A model generated the notes under the pieces. The model made no database searches and was not told the origin of the DNA. It worked only from the letters and a program-made list of their open reading frames with translations. This document shows, piece after piece, positions 28,677-37,856 of a stretch of 41,785 bases of DNA. Location of the stretch: contig NZ_JACHCQ010000044.1 in assembly GCF_014205835.1 (NCBI RefSeq), positions 1 to 41,785 of the forward strand, read 5' to 3'. Every line of letters begins with the position of its first letter. The first letter of the stretch is position 1. This DNA is from Pedobacter sp. AK013. GTDB lineage: Bacteria > Bacteroidota > Bacteroidia > Sphingobacteriales > Sphingobacteriaceae. Position numbers and translations under genes: made by a program.

Positions 28677-29930
28677 TTACTTTTTAAGTTTTTTTACTTT
28701 TTTGGTGTAAGCTTCTAAAAATTGATCAATGCCAGCTGCTGCATATCCCAATAACCTGGAGTTTTCGCCCAGCTCGGAAGAAACTATCGTTGTTTTTTCT
28801 CTAATCTGGGTCATACAATAAGTATTTATTGCCTGTTGCATGGGTAATGTGATATATTGTTTGGCTCCTGCAATTTTGCCACTTAAAATAATCAGTTCGG
28901 GATTAAATAGTTGGATCAGAACGGCTATTCCTTTGCCCATATAAGTACCAACATTAGAGAGCAGCTGAATGGCATATTGATCACCTTTATTTGCTGCTTG
29001 AATAATCAAAGCGGGTTCAATTCTTTCGAGTTCTTCGTTAGAAAGTTTATTAAGCATCGAGTTTTTGCCCGATAAAATGCCTTCTTTTGCCATTTCTGAT
29101 AAGGCATTCCCTGATGCTATGGTTTCGAGGCAGCCGTGTTTTCCGCAGTAACAGAGTGCACCATTCTCCACAAAAGGTATATGTCCCAATTCGCCAGAGA
29201 AACCACAGGTGCCTTGCCTTAGTTTTCCGTCCATTATGATGCCTAAGCCCACGCCCCAATCCATTAACAATACAAGTACATTCTTTTTGCCCTTTGCTAT
29301 TCCGTGGGTGAATTCTGCCATTGATGAGCCATTCACATCATTTTGGATTACTACAGGCATATTTAGCATTTTTTCAAATGCAGTGCTTAAAGGAATGTTT
29401 TCGCCATCGCTTAGGAAATAACTATAATTTTCTCCTTTTTTCGCGTCAATTAAGCCTGGCATGCCAACACTGCAGCCAATAAACTCCTTAGCCCTAATGC
29501 CTGCCGATTTTAAGATGTCCTGAAGGTGTGCATGTAGGATATTGAAGAAATCAGTCCGGCTTTTTGATATAGGCACCGAAATCGTTTTAACATCTAAGAC
29601 AAAATTATAGTTGTTATCAATAATAGCTATTTTAGTATGGAATAATTCAATGTCGATACAGAGAATCAGGATCTTCTTATCTTTTAAACGATAAAGATCG
29701 GGTTTTCGCCCACCAATAGATAAACCATATCCCTTCTTTTCTATCCAGCCTTCATCAATCAAGCCAATCAGTAGTTTCAGGATACTAGGCGTACTCATTT
29801 CCATGATCTCGCATAAAGTAGACACTGAAGATGGGCCTAAATTAAAAAGATACTTAATGAGCCTGTGTTTTTGAATCGATTGCTTATCGTTGTTGTGCAA
29901 GATTAGTTTATTTAATAGATTAAGATTCAT
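28677..29930 (-). CDS. ROK family transcriptional regulator (NagC/XylR type)
   Basis: This is a 417-residue regulator. An N-terminal winged helix (about 15-70, LGPSSVSTLCEIMEMSTPSI) is followed by the ROK sugar-binding domain. The zinc motif CYCGKHGCLE is intact, and NDVNGSSMAEF and GELGHIPF hold the sugar-contacting residues. The kinase ATP-loop (normally DxGGTK) is degraded to DIELFHTK, so it should bind a sugar but not phosphorylate it. It is transcribed away from the Gfo/Idh-DUF1080 operon whose first gene starts 225 bases away, and is the obvious candidate repressor of that operon, released by a sugar or keto-sugar (inference). Confidence 0.92.
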   Translation of the reverse strand: MNLNLLNKLILHNNDKQSIQKHRLIKYLFNLGPSSVSTLCEIMEMSTPSILKLLIGLIDEGWIEKKGYGLSIGGRKPDLYRLKDKKILILCIDIELFHTKIAIIDNNYNFVLDVKTISVPISKSRTDFFNILHAHLQDILKSAGIRAKEFIGCSVGMPGLIDAKKGENYSYFLSDGENIPLSTAFEKMLNMPVVIQNDVNGSSMAEFTHGIAKGKKNVLVLLMDWGVGLGIIMDGKLRQGTCGFSGELGHIPFVENGALCYCGKHGCLETIASGNALSEMAKEGILSGKNSMLNKLSNEELERIEPALIIQAANKGDQYAIQLLSNVGTYMGKGIAVLIQLFNPELIILSGKIAGAKQYITLPMQQAINTYCMTQIREKTTIVSSELGENSRLLGYAAAGIDQFLEAYTKKVKKLKK

Positions 29931-30154
29931 GTTGTTAATTGCACTATTTAGATAAATATAGCCAACTTATGCTAAAAATTTATTAAAGTTTTTTTAATAC
30001 GTAAAGAAATCAACGATGTTTTGTCTTTATAATAATTTCTTATTAACATTAACCTTATAATTTTAATCTAACCAGATCTATAATCCGGCTTTCCGGCATC
30101 CTAATGCCTTTGGAACCAAACTATCTACAAGTTTTTTATAACAGCAATAAACAG

Positions 30155-31441
30155 ATGGAAACTAAAGAAGAACCACAAAAGGAACAGAACACCAGACGTG
30201 ATTTTATCAAAAAATCGGCAATTGGCCTGGCGGCATTTACCATTGTCCCAAGGTATGTATTGGGCGGACAAGGGTATCTTGCGCCGAGCGATAAATTAAC
30301 TAAAGCGGTAATAGGTGTTGGGGGAATGGGCAGAGGTCATTTTGGCTACGAGGGCACTCAGGTAGTAGCCATATGTGATGTTGATCAGAACCACCTTAAA
30401 CAAGCTGCTACAATGCTGGATAAAGGTGTAAAAACATTTAGTGATTATAGAGAACTTATACAATTACCTGAAGTAGATATTGTACACATTGCTACCCCAC
30501 CACACTGGCATGGTATAATGGCCGTAGATGCTGCAAATGCAGGAAAAGATATTTGGTGCGAAAAACCAATGACCCATACCATAGGCGAAGGAAAAAGAGT
30601 AGTAGAGGCAGTAAAGCAGCATGGTAGAATGTTTAGGTTAAATACCTGGTTTAGGTTTAAAGATACTTTCTATGGAATGGGTACAACTGTAAAACCGATT
30701 AAAAAATTGGTTGATAGCGGTATGTTAGGTTGGCCTTTAAAGGTAACCGTAAGTAAACATACCGGCTACGACTGGAAATTTTACTGGGTGGGTAAAGATC
30801 ATTTAACGCCTCAACCAGTACCACCAGAATTAGATTATAATGCATGGTTAGGCCCTGCGCCATATAAACCTTACAATGCGCACCGTGTTCACCAAACTTT
30901 TAGGGGTTACTGGGATTACGATGGCGGTGGATTAAGTGATATGGGGCAACATTATATCGACCCAATACAATATTTTCTAGGTAAGGATGATACCAACCCC
31001 ATTTCTGTAGAGGTTGATGCACCACAACAACATCCCGATGCTGTAGGCATTTGGCGCAGGATTACCTACACTTATGCCGATGGCTGCCAGATTATTTTGG
31101 ATGGTGAAGGTAAAGATACCAATGTACCTTATATAGAAGGGCCAAAAGGTAAATTGTATCCGGGTTTTAAATCTGATATTCCTGATCTGGAACGTAAACT
31201 GGCGCAATTCCCTGATCCCGATCCGGAGATTGTAGAATTTTCGGAATCGGTGAGGACGAGGAAAAAATTCGCTTTAAATGAAGAGAACGGACACCGTTCG
31301 TGCAACATTGTAAATATTGGTCTGGCTGCCTTAAGATTGGGAAGATCATTAAAATTCGACCCGGTTAAGCAAGAATTTGTAGATGATGAGGCGGCTAACA
31401 GATTAATTAATCCAGTAATGCGTGCACCATTTTCTATTTAA
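30155..31441 (+). CDS. Tat-exported Gfo/Idh/MocA family oxidoreductase
   Basis: This 428-residue protein starts at ATG 30155 (METKEEPQKEQ); an ATG at 30104 adds 17 residues before the signal. The Tat signal is RRDFIKKSAIGLAAFTIVP, followed by a mature start also found in the third operon gene (VLGGxGxLAPSD). The NAD(P)-binding loop is AVIGVGGMGRGHF, and the catalytic Lys lies in IWCEKPMTH. A C-terminal Gfo/Idh domain with DMGQHYIDPIQYF follows. Likely activity is oxidation or reduction of a sugar hydroxyl, probably at C3 given the neighbouring DUF1080 gene (inference). Tat export lets it fold with its cofactor before leaving the cytoplasm. Confidence 0.9.
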   Translation: METKEEPQKEQNTRRDFIKKSAIGLAAFTIVPRYVLGGQGYLAPSDKLTKAVIGVGGMGRGHFGYEGTQVVAICDVDQNHLKQAATMLDKGVKTFSDYRELIQLPEVDIVHIATPPHWHGIMAVDAANAGKDIWCEKPMTHTIGEGKRVVEAVKQHGRMFRLNTWFRFKDTFYGMGTTVKPIKKLVDSGMLGWPLKVTVSKHTGYDWKFYWVGKDHLTPQPVPPELDYNAWLGPAPYKPYNAHRVHQTFRGYWDYDGGGLSDMGQHYIDPIQYFLGKDDTNPISVEVDAPQQHPDAVGIWRRITYTYADGCQIILDGEGKDTNVPYIEGPKGKLYPGFKSDIPDLERKLAQFPDPDPEIVEFSESVRTRKKFALNEENGHRSCNIVNIGLAALRLGRSLKFDPVKQEFVDDEAANRLINPVMRAPFSI

Positions 31442-31464
31442 AACATTCCAAAATACAAACCATC

Positions 31465-34400
31465 ATGAACAAAAAAATATTATTGGTGCTGTTAACCATT
31501 ATAATGCTTTCCCAGACATTATTTACGGTAATGGCCCTGGCCCAAGATAAAAAAGACGAGCGAACTACTACCACGCGTATTGCCGACCTGTTGGCACAAT
31601 TACCTGCCCGAGATGCTGCCCAGCTAGCGCGCAATATGAAAGAAGTTGCCGATTTAGGTGAAGAAGGTTATGTAACCTTAATTACTGGTTTAACCGCTGC
31701 TGAAAAAGGAGACAACGCCCTTATTGAGTATGCGGTAGGTGGCTTTACTGCATATGCCACCAAAAGTGGTCAACAAAACTTAAGGAATATGGCCATTAGC
31801 GCCTATTGCAAAGCATTGGCTAAAGTATCGGATAAACAGAACAAAGCATTTATCATCAGTCAGTTCGATTTAGTAGGAAATGATGGCGCAGTATCTTGTT
31901 TAACAGATTACCTTACTGATGAACAACTGGCAGACGAAGCATCGAGGGCGTTGGCCAAAATTGGCACAACCTCTGCTACAAATGCATTGGTTAATGGCCT
32001 GAGTAAAGCAAATGGCAAAGCAAAAATTGCCATTGTAGAAGCATTGGGCCATATTAATGCTAAGGGAGCAGCAACAACCATTGCGCCCTTGGCTACCGGA
32101 GCAGATAAAGCATTAACCAAGGTAAGTTTGTATGCCTTAGCCAATATTGGCGATGCATCTGCCAAAGAAATTTTGGTAAAAGCTGCTGAACAGGCAGGTT
32201 ATAAATACGACCAAACCAATGCTGTTGCCGCTTTATTGGTGTATGCACAGAAAAATATTGCAACAGATAAAACCGGTGTAGAGACAATAGCAAAAACAAT
32301 ATTAGAAAAAGCAACGGCTGATGATCAGGTAAACGAACGTATTGCAGCCTTAAAATTACTTTCGGCAACACAAACCGATCAACAGGCCTTGTTAGCTGCT
32401 ATGACCGATAAACAGTTTGAATTTCGCGCGGCTGCGGTTAAATTCGCTGCTGATGGTGTAAATGATGCCAACAGTGCAGCCTGGGTAAGCCAGTTAAAAA
32501 AGGTGGATGCCCCAACTCAGGTTTCTATTTTAGACATGTTGGGCAATAGCAAAGCAAAATCTGCCTTGCCGGCCGTACTTAAACTAATTAAAAGTGACGA
32601 TCAACAGGTAAAACTGACGGCAATTAATACAGCCGTAAAACTAGGTCAGGAAGAGGTTATAGACGACCTGTTGAAGTTAATGGATAAAGGAGATGCTGCA
32701 GATATTGCTAGCATTGCTAATGGTATTTTAAGAATAAAAGGAGAAAGTGTAGCCACTAAAGTTGGCGCTTATATCCCAAAAGCTAAACCAGAAGTTCAGG
32801 TTGCTTTGATTAATATTTTAGCCGCCCGTGCAGCAACAAGCCAAACTGAAGTAATTTATGCTGCATTAAACAGTAAAAAACCTGAAGTGAGAAAAGCAGC
32901 ATTTCTTTCTTTAAAAGATGTTGCAGTAGCCGAAAATAAAGCACAGCTATTCGATCTTTTAAATAAAACCACCGATGCCGCAGAACTAAGTGCTGTACAA
33001 GATGCCATTATTGCCTCGGTAAAAGGATCAGCAGATAAAGAAGTGCAAACCAATGCTATTCTTCAGCAAATGAATAATACACCTGCTGATAAAAAAGTGC
33101 TGTTTTATAAGGTGCTGGGTAGCTTAGGTGGGCAGCAATCGTTAAAATCGGTATCAGAAGCTTATGCTACAGGCGATGATGTAACCAAAAAAGCTGTAAT
33201 CGAAGCACTCTCTTCGTGGTCAGATTCGGGCTCGACCGATGCATTGATCGGTATTGCACGCAGCACGACTAATCCAGACTTTTTGGACCAGGCGATTGTG
33301 GGTTACTTGACTATCGTGAGAAATACAAAATATCCGGCAGAGCAACGTTTACTACTGTTGCGCAATGCAATGGCAGTCGCTAAAAGCCCGGCACAGCAAC
33401 AACAGATTCTTAAGGATACTGAACAAGCTAAATGTTTTAACGCGATCGTATTTGCAGGTCAGTATTTAGACAATACTACTTTACAACAGGCTGCGGCAAA
33501 CGCGGTAATGAATATTACCATGGCGGGAACTTATAATGGCGACATTGTAAAAGGCTTGTTAAATAAAACTATTGCGGTAATTACCGGAGGCAATGCCGGT
33601 TATCAGAAAGAAGGTATGCGTAAATATATTTCTGAAATGAAAGCAGGAGAGGGCTTTGTACAAGTGTTTAACGGTAAAGATTTAGCTGGTTGGAAAGGGC
33701 TTGTGGCCGATCCGATCAAAAGATCAAAAATGGATGAAAAAACTTTGGCAGAAGCACAAGCAAAAGCTGATGCCGAAGTGAAAGAAAGCTGGAAAGTAAT
33801 TGACGGCGAACTACAGTTTCAGAGTCATGGCAATAACCTGGCTACCGTTAAAAAATATGGTGATTTTGAAATGCTGGTAGACTGGAAAATTATCGATGAT
33901 AAAAAAGGAGAAGGTGATGCGGGCATTTACCTTCGAGGTACACCGCAGGTACAGATCTGGGATCTTGCCCGCACAAAAGTTGGTGCTCAGGTAGGTTCTG
34001 GTGGTTTGTACAACAATCAAACAAACGAAAGTAAGCCGCTTAAAGTAGCCGATAATAAATTAGATGAGTGGAATACATTCAGGATCATCATGAAAGGCGA
34101 CCGAGTTACCGTTTATCTGAACGGACAATTGGTTACTGATAACGTAATCTTAGAAAATTATTGGGACAGAAGTTTGCCAATCTTTGCAGAAGAGCAGATC
34201 GAATTGCAGGCGCATGGATCGCCGGTAGCTTACCGCGATATCTATATTAAAGGAATTCCTCGCCCAAAACCCTTTGAGCTAAGTGTGCAAGAGAAAAAAG
34301 AAGGATACAAAGTATTATTTGATGGAACCAATATGCATAGCTGGACAGGTAATACCACCGATTATGTTATCGAAGACGGAAACATCGCTATCAGGCCAAA

Positions 34401-34938
34401 ACCAGGTAAAGGATCTGGTGGAAACTTATTTACTAAAGAAGAATTCGCCGATTTCGTTTATCGTTTCGAATTTCAGTTAACCCCAGGCGCAAATAATGGC
34501 TTAGGGATCAGGGCTCCCTTAGAAGGTGATGCCGCCTACGTGGGTATGGAACTGCAGATACTGGATAATGATGCGCCGATTTATAAGGACCTGAAAGCGT
34601 ACCAGTACCATGGTTCTGTTTATGGTACTATTCCTGCCAAAAGAGGGTTTTTAAAACCTACAGGTGAGTGGAACTATGAAGAAGTTATTGCCAAAGGATC
34701 GAAGATTAAAGTAATCTTAAACGGCACGGTAATTTTAGATGGTGATATCGAACCATTTAAGAAAAACGGAACGCCAGATCATAAAGAACACCCTGGTTTA
34801 TTACGCGAAAGTGGACATATTGGCTTCTTAGGTCATGGTTCTCCAGTTCAATTCCGTAACATCAGGATTAAAGATTTGAGTAAGAGAGAGTCAGGCCAGA
34901 AAGAAACTGACATAAAAGCTGTCGCTAAAAAGAAATAA
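31465..34938 (+). CDS. exported HEAT-repeat protein with two DUF1080 domains
   Basis: This 1157-residue protein has a Sec signal (MNKKILLVLLTIIMLSQTLF, cleavage near ALA-Q). Residues about 35-720 are alpha-helical HEAT-like repeats (units such as DEASRALAKIGTTSATNALV). Two DUF1080/3-keto-disaccharide hydrolase beta-sandwich domains follow: about 728-930 (FVQVFNGKDLAGWKG, DAGIYLRGTPQVQIWD, SPVAYRDIYIKGIP) and about 945-1140 (YKVLFDGTNMHSWTG, NGLGIRAPLEGDAAY, SPVQFRNIRIKDL). The domains share motifs at matching positions. DUF1080 members cleave 3-keto-glycosides by elimination/hydration rather than ordinary glycoside hydrolysis (family knowledge). It is second in the operon, 23 bases after the dehydrogenase. 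Confidence 0.88.
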   Translation: MNKKILLVLLTIIMLSQTLFTVMALAQDKKDERTTTTRIADLLAQLPARDAAQLARNMKEVADLGEEGYVTLITGLTAAEKGDNALIEYAVGGFTAYATKSGQQNLRNMAISAYCKALAKVSDKQNKAFIISQFDLVGNDGAVSCLTDYLTDEQLADEASRALAKIGTTSATNALVNGLSKANGKAKIAIVEALGHINAKGAATTIAPLATGADKALTKVSLYALANIGDASAKEILVKAAEQAGYKYDQTNAVAALLVYAQKNIATDKTGVETIAKTILEKATADDQVNERIAALKLLSATQTDQQALLAAMTDKQFEFRAAAVKFAADGVNDANSAAWVSQLKKVDAPTQVSILDMLGNSKAKSALPAVLKLIKSDDQQVKLTAINTAVKLGQEEVIDDLLKLMDKGDAADIASIANGILRIKGESVATKVGAYIPKAKPEVQVALINILAARAATSQTEVIYAALNSKKPEVRKAAFLSLKDVAVAENKAQLFDLLNKTTDAAELSAVQDAIIASVKGSADKEVQTNAILQQMNNTPADKKVLFYKVLGSLGGQQSLKSVSEAYATGDDVTKKAVIEALSSWSDSGSTDALIGIARSTTNPDFLDQAIVGYLTIVRNTKYPAEQRLLLLRNAMAVAKSPAQQQQILKDTEQAKCFNAIVFAGQYLDNTTLQQAAANAVMNITMAGTYNGDIVKGLLNKTIAVITGGNAGYQKEGMRKYISEMKAGEGFVQVFNGKDLAGWKGLVADPIKRSKMDEKTLAEAQAKADAEVKESWKVIDGELQFQSHGNNLATVKKYGDFEMLVDWKIIDDKKGEGDAGIYLRGTPQVQIWDLARTKVGAQVGSGGLYNNQTNESKPLKVADNKLDEWNTFRIIMKGDRVTVYLNGQLVTDNVILENYWDRSLPIFAEEQIELQAHGSPVAYRDIYIKGIPRPKPFELSVQEKKEGYKVLFDGTNMHSWTGNTTDYVIEDGNIAIRPKPGKGSGGNLFTKEEFADFVYRFEFQLTPGANNGLGIRAPLEGDAAYVGMELQILDNDAPIYKDLKAYQYHGSVYGTIPAKRGFLKPTGEWNYEEVIAKGSKIKVILNGTVILDGDIEPFKKNGTPDHKEHPGLLRESGHIGFLGHGSPVQFRNIRIKDLSKRESGQKETDIKAVAKKK

Positions 34939-34968
34939 AGTTAAATTTAGTATTAAATACCTTAAATA

Positions 34969-36423
34969 ATGATAGAGGATAAGGCAAATTCGAAAACCGA
35001 AAATTCGAGAAGAAACTTTATTAAAACAACAGCACTTGCCGCTGCCGGATTTATGATTGTGCCCCGCCATGTGTTGGGTGGGCCAGGTTTTTTGGCGCCA
35101 AGCGATCGCTTACAATTGGCTGGAATAGGTGCAGGTGGAAAAGGAGAAAGCGATATTGCCAGTATTGTTAAGGGAGGTAAAACAGATGTTGCTTTTTTAT
35201 GCGATGTTGACGATAGAAGAGCTGCAAATTCCTTAAAAAACTTCCCGAAGGCAAAATATTACAAAGATTATCGCGAGTTGCTTGATAAAGAAGGCAAAAA
35301 TATTGATGCCGTAACGGTATCTACGCCCGATCATACCCACGCGCAAATTGCCATGGCTGCTATGCAGTTAGGCAAACACGTATATGTGCAAAAGCCTTTA
35401 ACGCATGATATTTACGAAGCCAGGATGTTAACCGAAGCTGCAAACCGCTATAAAGTAGTTACGCAAATGGGTAATCAGGGGGCTTCGGGCGATGGCGTAA
35501 GAAGACTTCAGGAATGGTACGATGCAGGCCGGATCGGTAAAGTTCATACCGTTTACTGTTGGACCAACCGACCAGTATGGCCACAAGGAATTTCGTGGCC
35601 AACCGGAAAAGCCGAAATACCAAAAGAACTCGATTGGGATTTGTGGTTAGGTAGTGCTCCATACAAAGAATATGTAAACAAACTGGTTCCTTTTAACTGG
35701 AGGGGATGGTGGGATTACGGCACCGGAGCCATTGGCGATATGGGTTGCCATTTAGTAGAACCTCCTTTTAGGGTGTTAGGTCTGGATACCCCCATCAGCG
35801 TAGAATGTAGCGTAGGAAGTGTATATGTTGATGAATTTAAACGTGCTTATTTACCAGAAAGCTGTCCGCCATCAAGCCATGTAATTTTAACCTTTGCCAA
35901 AACGGCAAAAACCAAACATGAGGTTCAGGTGCATTGGATGGATGGAGGTATTAAACCGGAACGCCCTGAAGAATTGGGACCTAATGAAAGCTTTGGCGAT
36001 AATGGTGTGCTTTTTATCGGCACAAAAGGCAAAATGATCTGCGAAACTTATGGCAAAAATCCAAAGTTATTGCCTCTGTCGCGCAACGAATCAGATAGCA
36101 CAAAAATCACAATTCCGCGTATCGTTAATCAGGAAGAAGGCCATTATACTCAGTTTGCCGAAGCGGCCATTGCTGGTTACGGAAAAATAGCACTGAGTTC
36201 GCCATTTGAAATTGCCGGGCCACTTACCGAAACTTTATTGATTGCCAATCTGGCTATTAGAGGTACAGATGTGCAGCGCAGAGATACTGCAGGTAAAATC
36301 AGTTATCCGGGCAGAGATATCAAAATGCTTTGGGATAAAGTGAATATGAAGGTGACTAATTTTGACGAAGTAAATCAATTTGTGAAACGCGAATACCGCA
36401 AAGGTTGGAGTTTGGGTGTTTAA
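34969..36423 (+). CDS. Tat-exported Gfo/Idh/MocA family oxidoreductase
   Basis: This 484-residue protein has Tat signal RRNFIKTTALAAAGFMIVPR followed by VLGGPGFLAPSDRL, almost the same mature start as the first operon gene, so the two are paralogues. The cofactor loop is LAGIGAGGKGESD, with catalytic Lys in YVQKPLTHD (Gln replacing the usual Glu). The C-terminal domain contains GDMGCHLVEPPFRVLGL and WLGSAPYKEYVN. The length (484) is that of the long periplasmic Gfo/Idh proteins common in Bacteroidota and Planctomycetota glycan loci. It lies 30 bases after the HEAT/DUF1080 gene. The substrate is unknown, presumably a glycoside or keto-sugar. Confidence 0.9.
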   Translation: MIEDKANSKTENSRRNFIKTTALAAAGFMIVPRHVLGGPGFLAPSDRLQLAGIGAGGKGESDIASIVKGGKTDVAFLCDVDDRRAANSLKNFPKAKYYKDYRELLDKEGKNIDAVTVSTPDHTHAQIAMAAMQLGKHVYVQKPLTHDIYEARMLTEAANRYKVVTQMGNQGASGDGVRRLQEWYDAGRIGKVHTVYCWTNRPVWPQGISWPTGKAEIPKELDWDLWLGSAPYKEYVNKLVPFNWRGWWDYGTGAIGDMGCHLVEPPFRVLGLDTPISVECSVGSVYVDEFKRAYLPESCPPSSHVILTFAKTAKTKHEVQVHWMDGGIKPERPEELGPNESFGDNGVLFIGTKGKMICETYGKNPKLLPLSRNESDSTKITIPRIVNQEEGHYTQFAEAAIAGYGKIALSSPFEIAGPLTETLLIANLAIRGTDVQRRDTAGKISYPGRDIKMLWDKVNMKVTNFDEVNQFVKREYRKGWSLGV

Positions 36424-36431
36424 GGTTTAAT

Positions 36432-37517
36432 ATGTCGACAGAAAATAAGAATTTAAGGGTATTAGTTGTAGGCTGCGGTAATATGGGTGCTTCCCATGCC
36501 ACGGCTTATCACACTTTACCAGGTTTTGAGATATGCGGATTGGTTTCGATAGGGAAAAGTAAAGAAACCCTTAACGAAAAATTAGGGGAGCAATACGATT
36601 TGTATACTGATTTTTACGAGGCGCTTGCCGTAACGAGGCCAGATGCCGTTTGTATTTCTACCTATCCTGATACCCACGAAGCTTATGCTATAAAATCTTT
36701 CGAGAGTGGTTGCCATGTGTTTATCGAAAAACCACTGGCCGATAGTGTAGAGGGCGCAATAAAGGTAGCAGAAGCGGCTAAAAAAGCGAACAAAAAATTA
36801 TTGGTGGGTTATATCCTTCGCTATCATCCCTCATGGGAGAAATTTACAGCAATTGCCCGAGAAATGGGAAAGCCCCTCGTAATGCGCATGAACCTGAATC
36901 AACAGAGTCACGGCCCCAAATGGACCGTGCATCGTAACCTGATGAAAAGTTTAAGCCCTATTGTAGATTGTGCGGTGCACTATATCGATATCATGTGCCA
37001 AATGACGCGTTCAAAACCTGTACAAGTGAGTGCCATTGGTGCAAGGCTTACTGATGATATCCCTGAATGGAATTACAACTACGGACAGCTGCAAATCCGT
37101 TTCGAAGATGGCTCCATAGGTTGGTATGAAGCGGGTTGGGGCCCAATGGTAAGCGATAATGCTTTTTTTATTAAAGATGTTTTTGGTCCGAAGGGATCAG
37201 TATCTATCATGGCAAAAAAAGCTGGTGCAGCCGGAAACTCTGATAATATTGATGCGCATACCAAAACCGAATCAATTAAAATACATCATGCCAATTTAGA
37301 TGCTCACGACGAGTTCAGTAAAGTCGATGAATGGGTAGACCTTACGGATGAACCCGATCATCAGGAACTGTGCAACCGCGAACAACGTTATTTCTTAAAA
37401 GCGATTATAGAAGATATCAATTTAACCGATGCTACAGAAGATGCCATAAACAGTTTAAGGATTGCTTTTGCCTGCGATGAATCGGTAAAAACCGGTGAAA
37501 TGATCCGGTTAACGTAG
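36432..37517 (+). CDS. cytoplasmic Gfo/Idh/MocA family oxidoreductase
   Basis: This 361-residue protein from ATG 36432 (MSTENKNLRVLVVGCGNMGA) has no signal sequence. A longer frame to 36405 would overlap the previous gene and use TTG. The cofactor loop is VVGCGNMGASHA and the catalytic Lys is in VFIEKPLADS. The C-terminal domain has DCAVHYIDIMCQMT. It follows the second exported oxidoreductase by eight bases. Being cytoplasmic, it could finish the pathway by reducing an imported keto-sugar to regenerate the normal sugar (inference), or act on an unrelated polyol such as an inositol. Confidence 0.88.
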   Translation: MSTENKNLRVLVVGCGNMGASHATAYHTLPGFEICGLVSIGKSKETLNEKLGEQYDLYTDFYEALAVTRPDAVCISTYPDTHEAYAIKSFESGCHVFIEKPLADSVEGAIKVAEAAKKANKKLLVGYILRYHPSWEKFTAIAREMGKPLVMRMNLNQQSHGPKWTVHRNLMKSLSPIVDCAVHYIDIMCQMTRSKPVQVSAIGARLTDDIPEWNYNYGQLQIRFEDGSIGWYEAGWGPMVSDNAFFIKDVFGPKGSVSIMAKKAGAAGNSDNIDAHTKTESIKIHHANLDAHDEFSKVDEWVDLTDEPDHQELCNREQRYFLKAIIEDINLTDATEDAINSLRIAFACDESVKTGEMIRLT

Positions 37518-37856
37518 TCTTTCTCGTCATTTCTGTTTCCCCGACCGTCCTGCTGAACTTGTTTCAGCATCTATCATATGATGCTTGAGTCAAAAAAGCC
37601 TGGTTTTTTGTATCATTGACTCATGAAGTAAGAAATGGGATTGTGTTATGGAAGAACTTCATTAGTCTTAATGAAAAATCAGAACCATGCACGATAATGA
37701 TGCAAAACGGCTTTCACTTTCTGTTTTGTCTGTATGATAACCTAAGGGGTAAAATATTATAATACAGGTTAAATCGAACTTTTAGTTAGGACATTTCTAC
37801 TTATTTTTAATCTAAATTGCTTTGATTCAGATTTGTTTTTTTTCTATAATTACAGA
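37518..37856. other. intergenic region after the oxidoreductase operon
   Basis: This holds repeat-like sequence (TCGTCATTTCTG, GCTGAACTTGTTTCAGC) and the operon's terminator-like hairpin. No gene is seen. Confidence 0.5.
37586..37623 (+). terminator. terminator-like hairpins after the Gfo/Idh-DUF1080 operon
   Basis: CAAAAAA and TTTTTTG (37591-37610) pair around GCCTGG, nested inside TGAGTCAA (37586-37593) and TTGACTCA (37616-37623). Either pairing puts a U-rich stretch near the end of the operon transcript. Confidence 0.5.

Noticed and set aside
36405..36431. Overlapping TTG start for the third Gfo/Idh gene
   Set aside because: It overlaps the preceding gene and adds non-conserved residues; ATG 36432 directly precedes the cofactor-binding strand.
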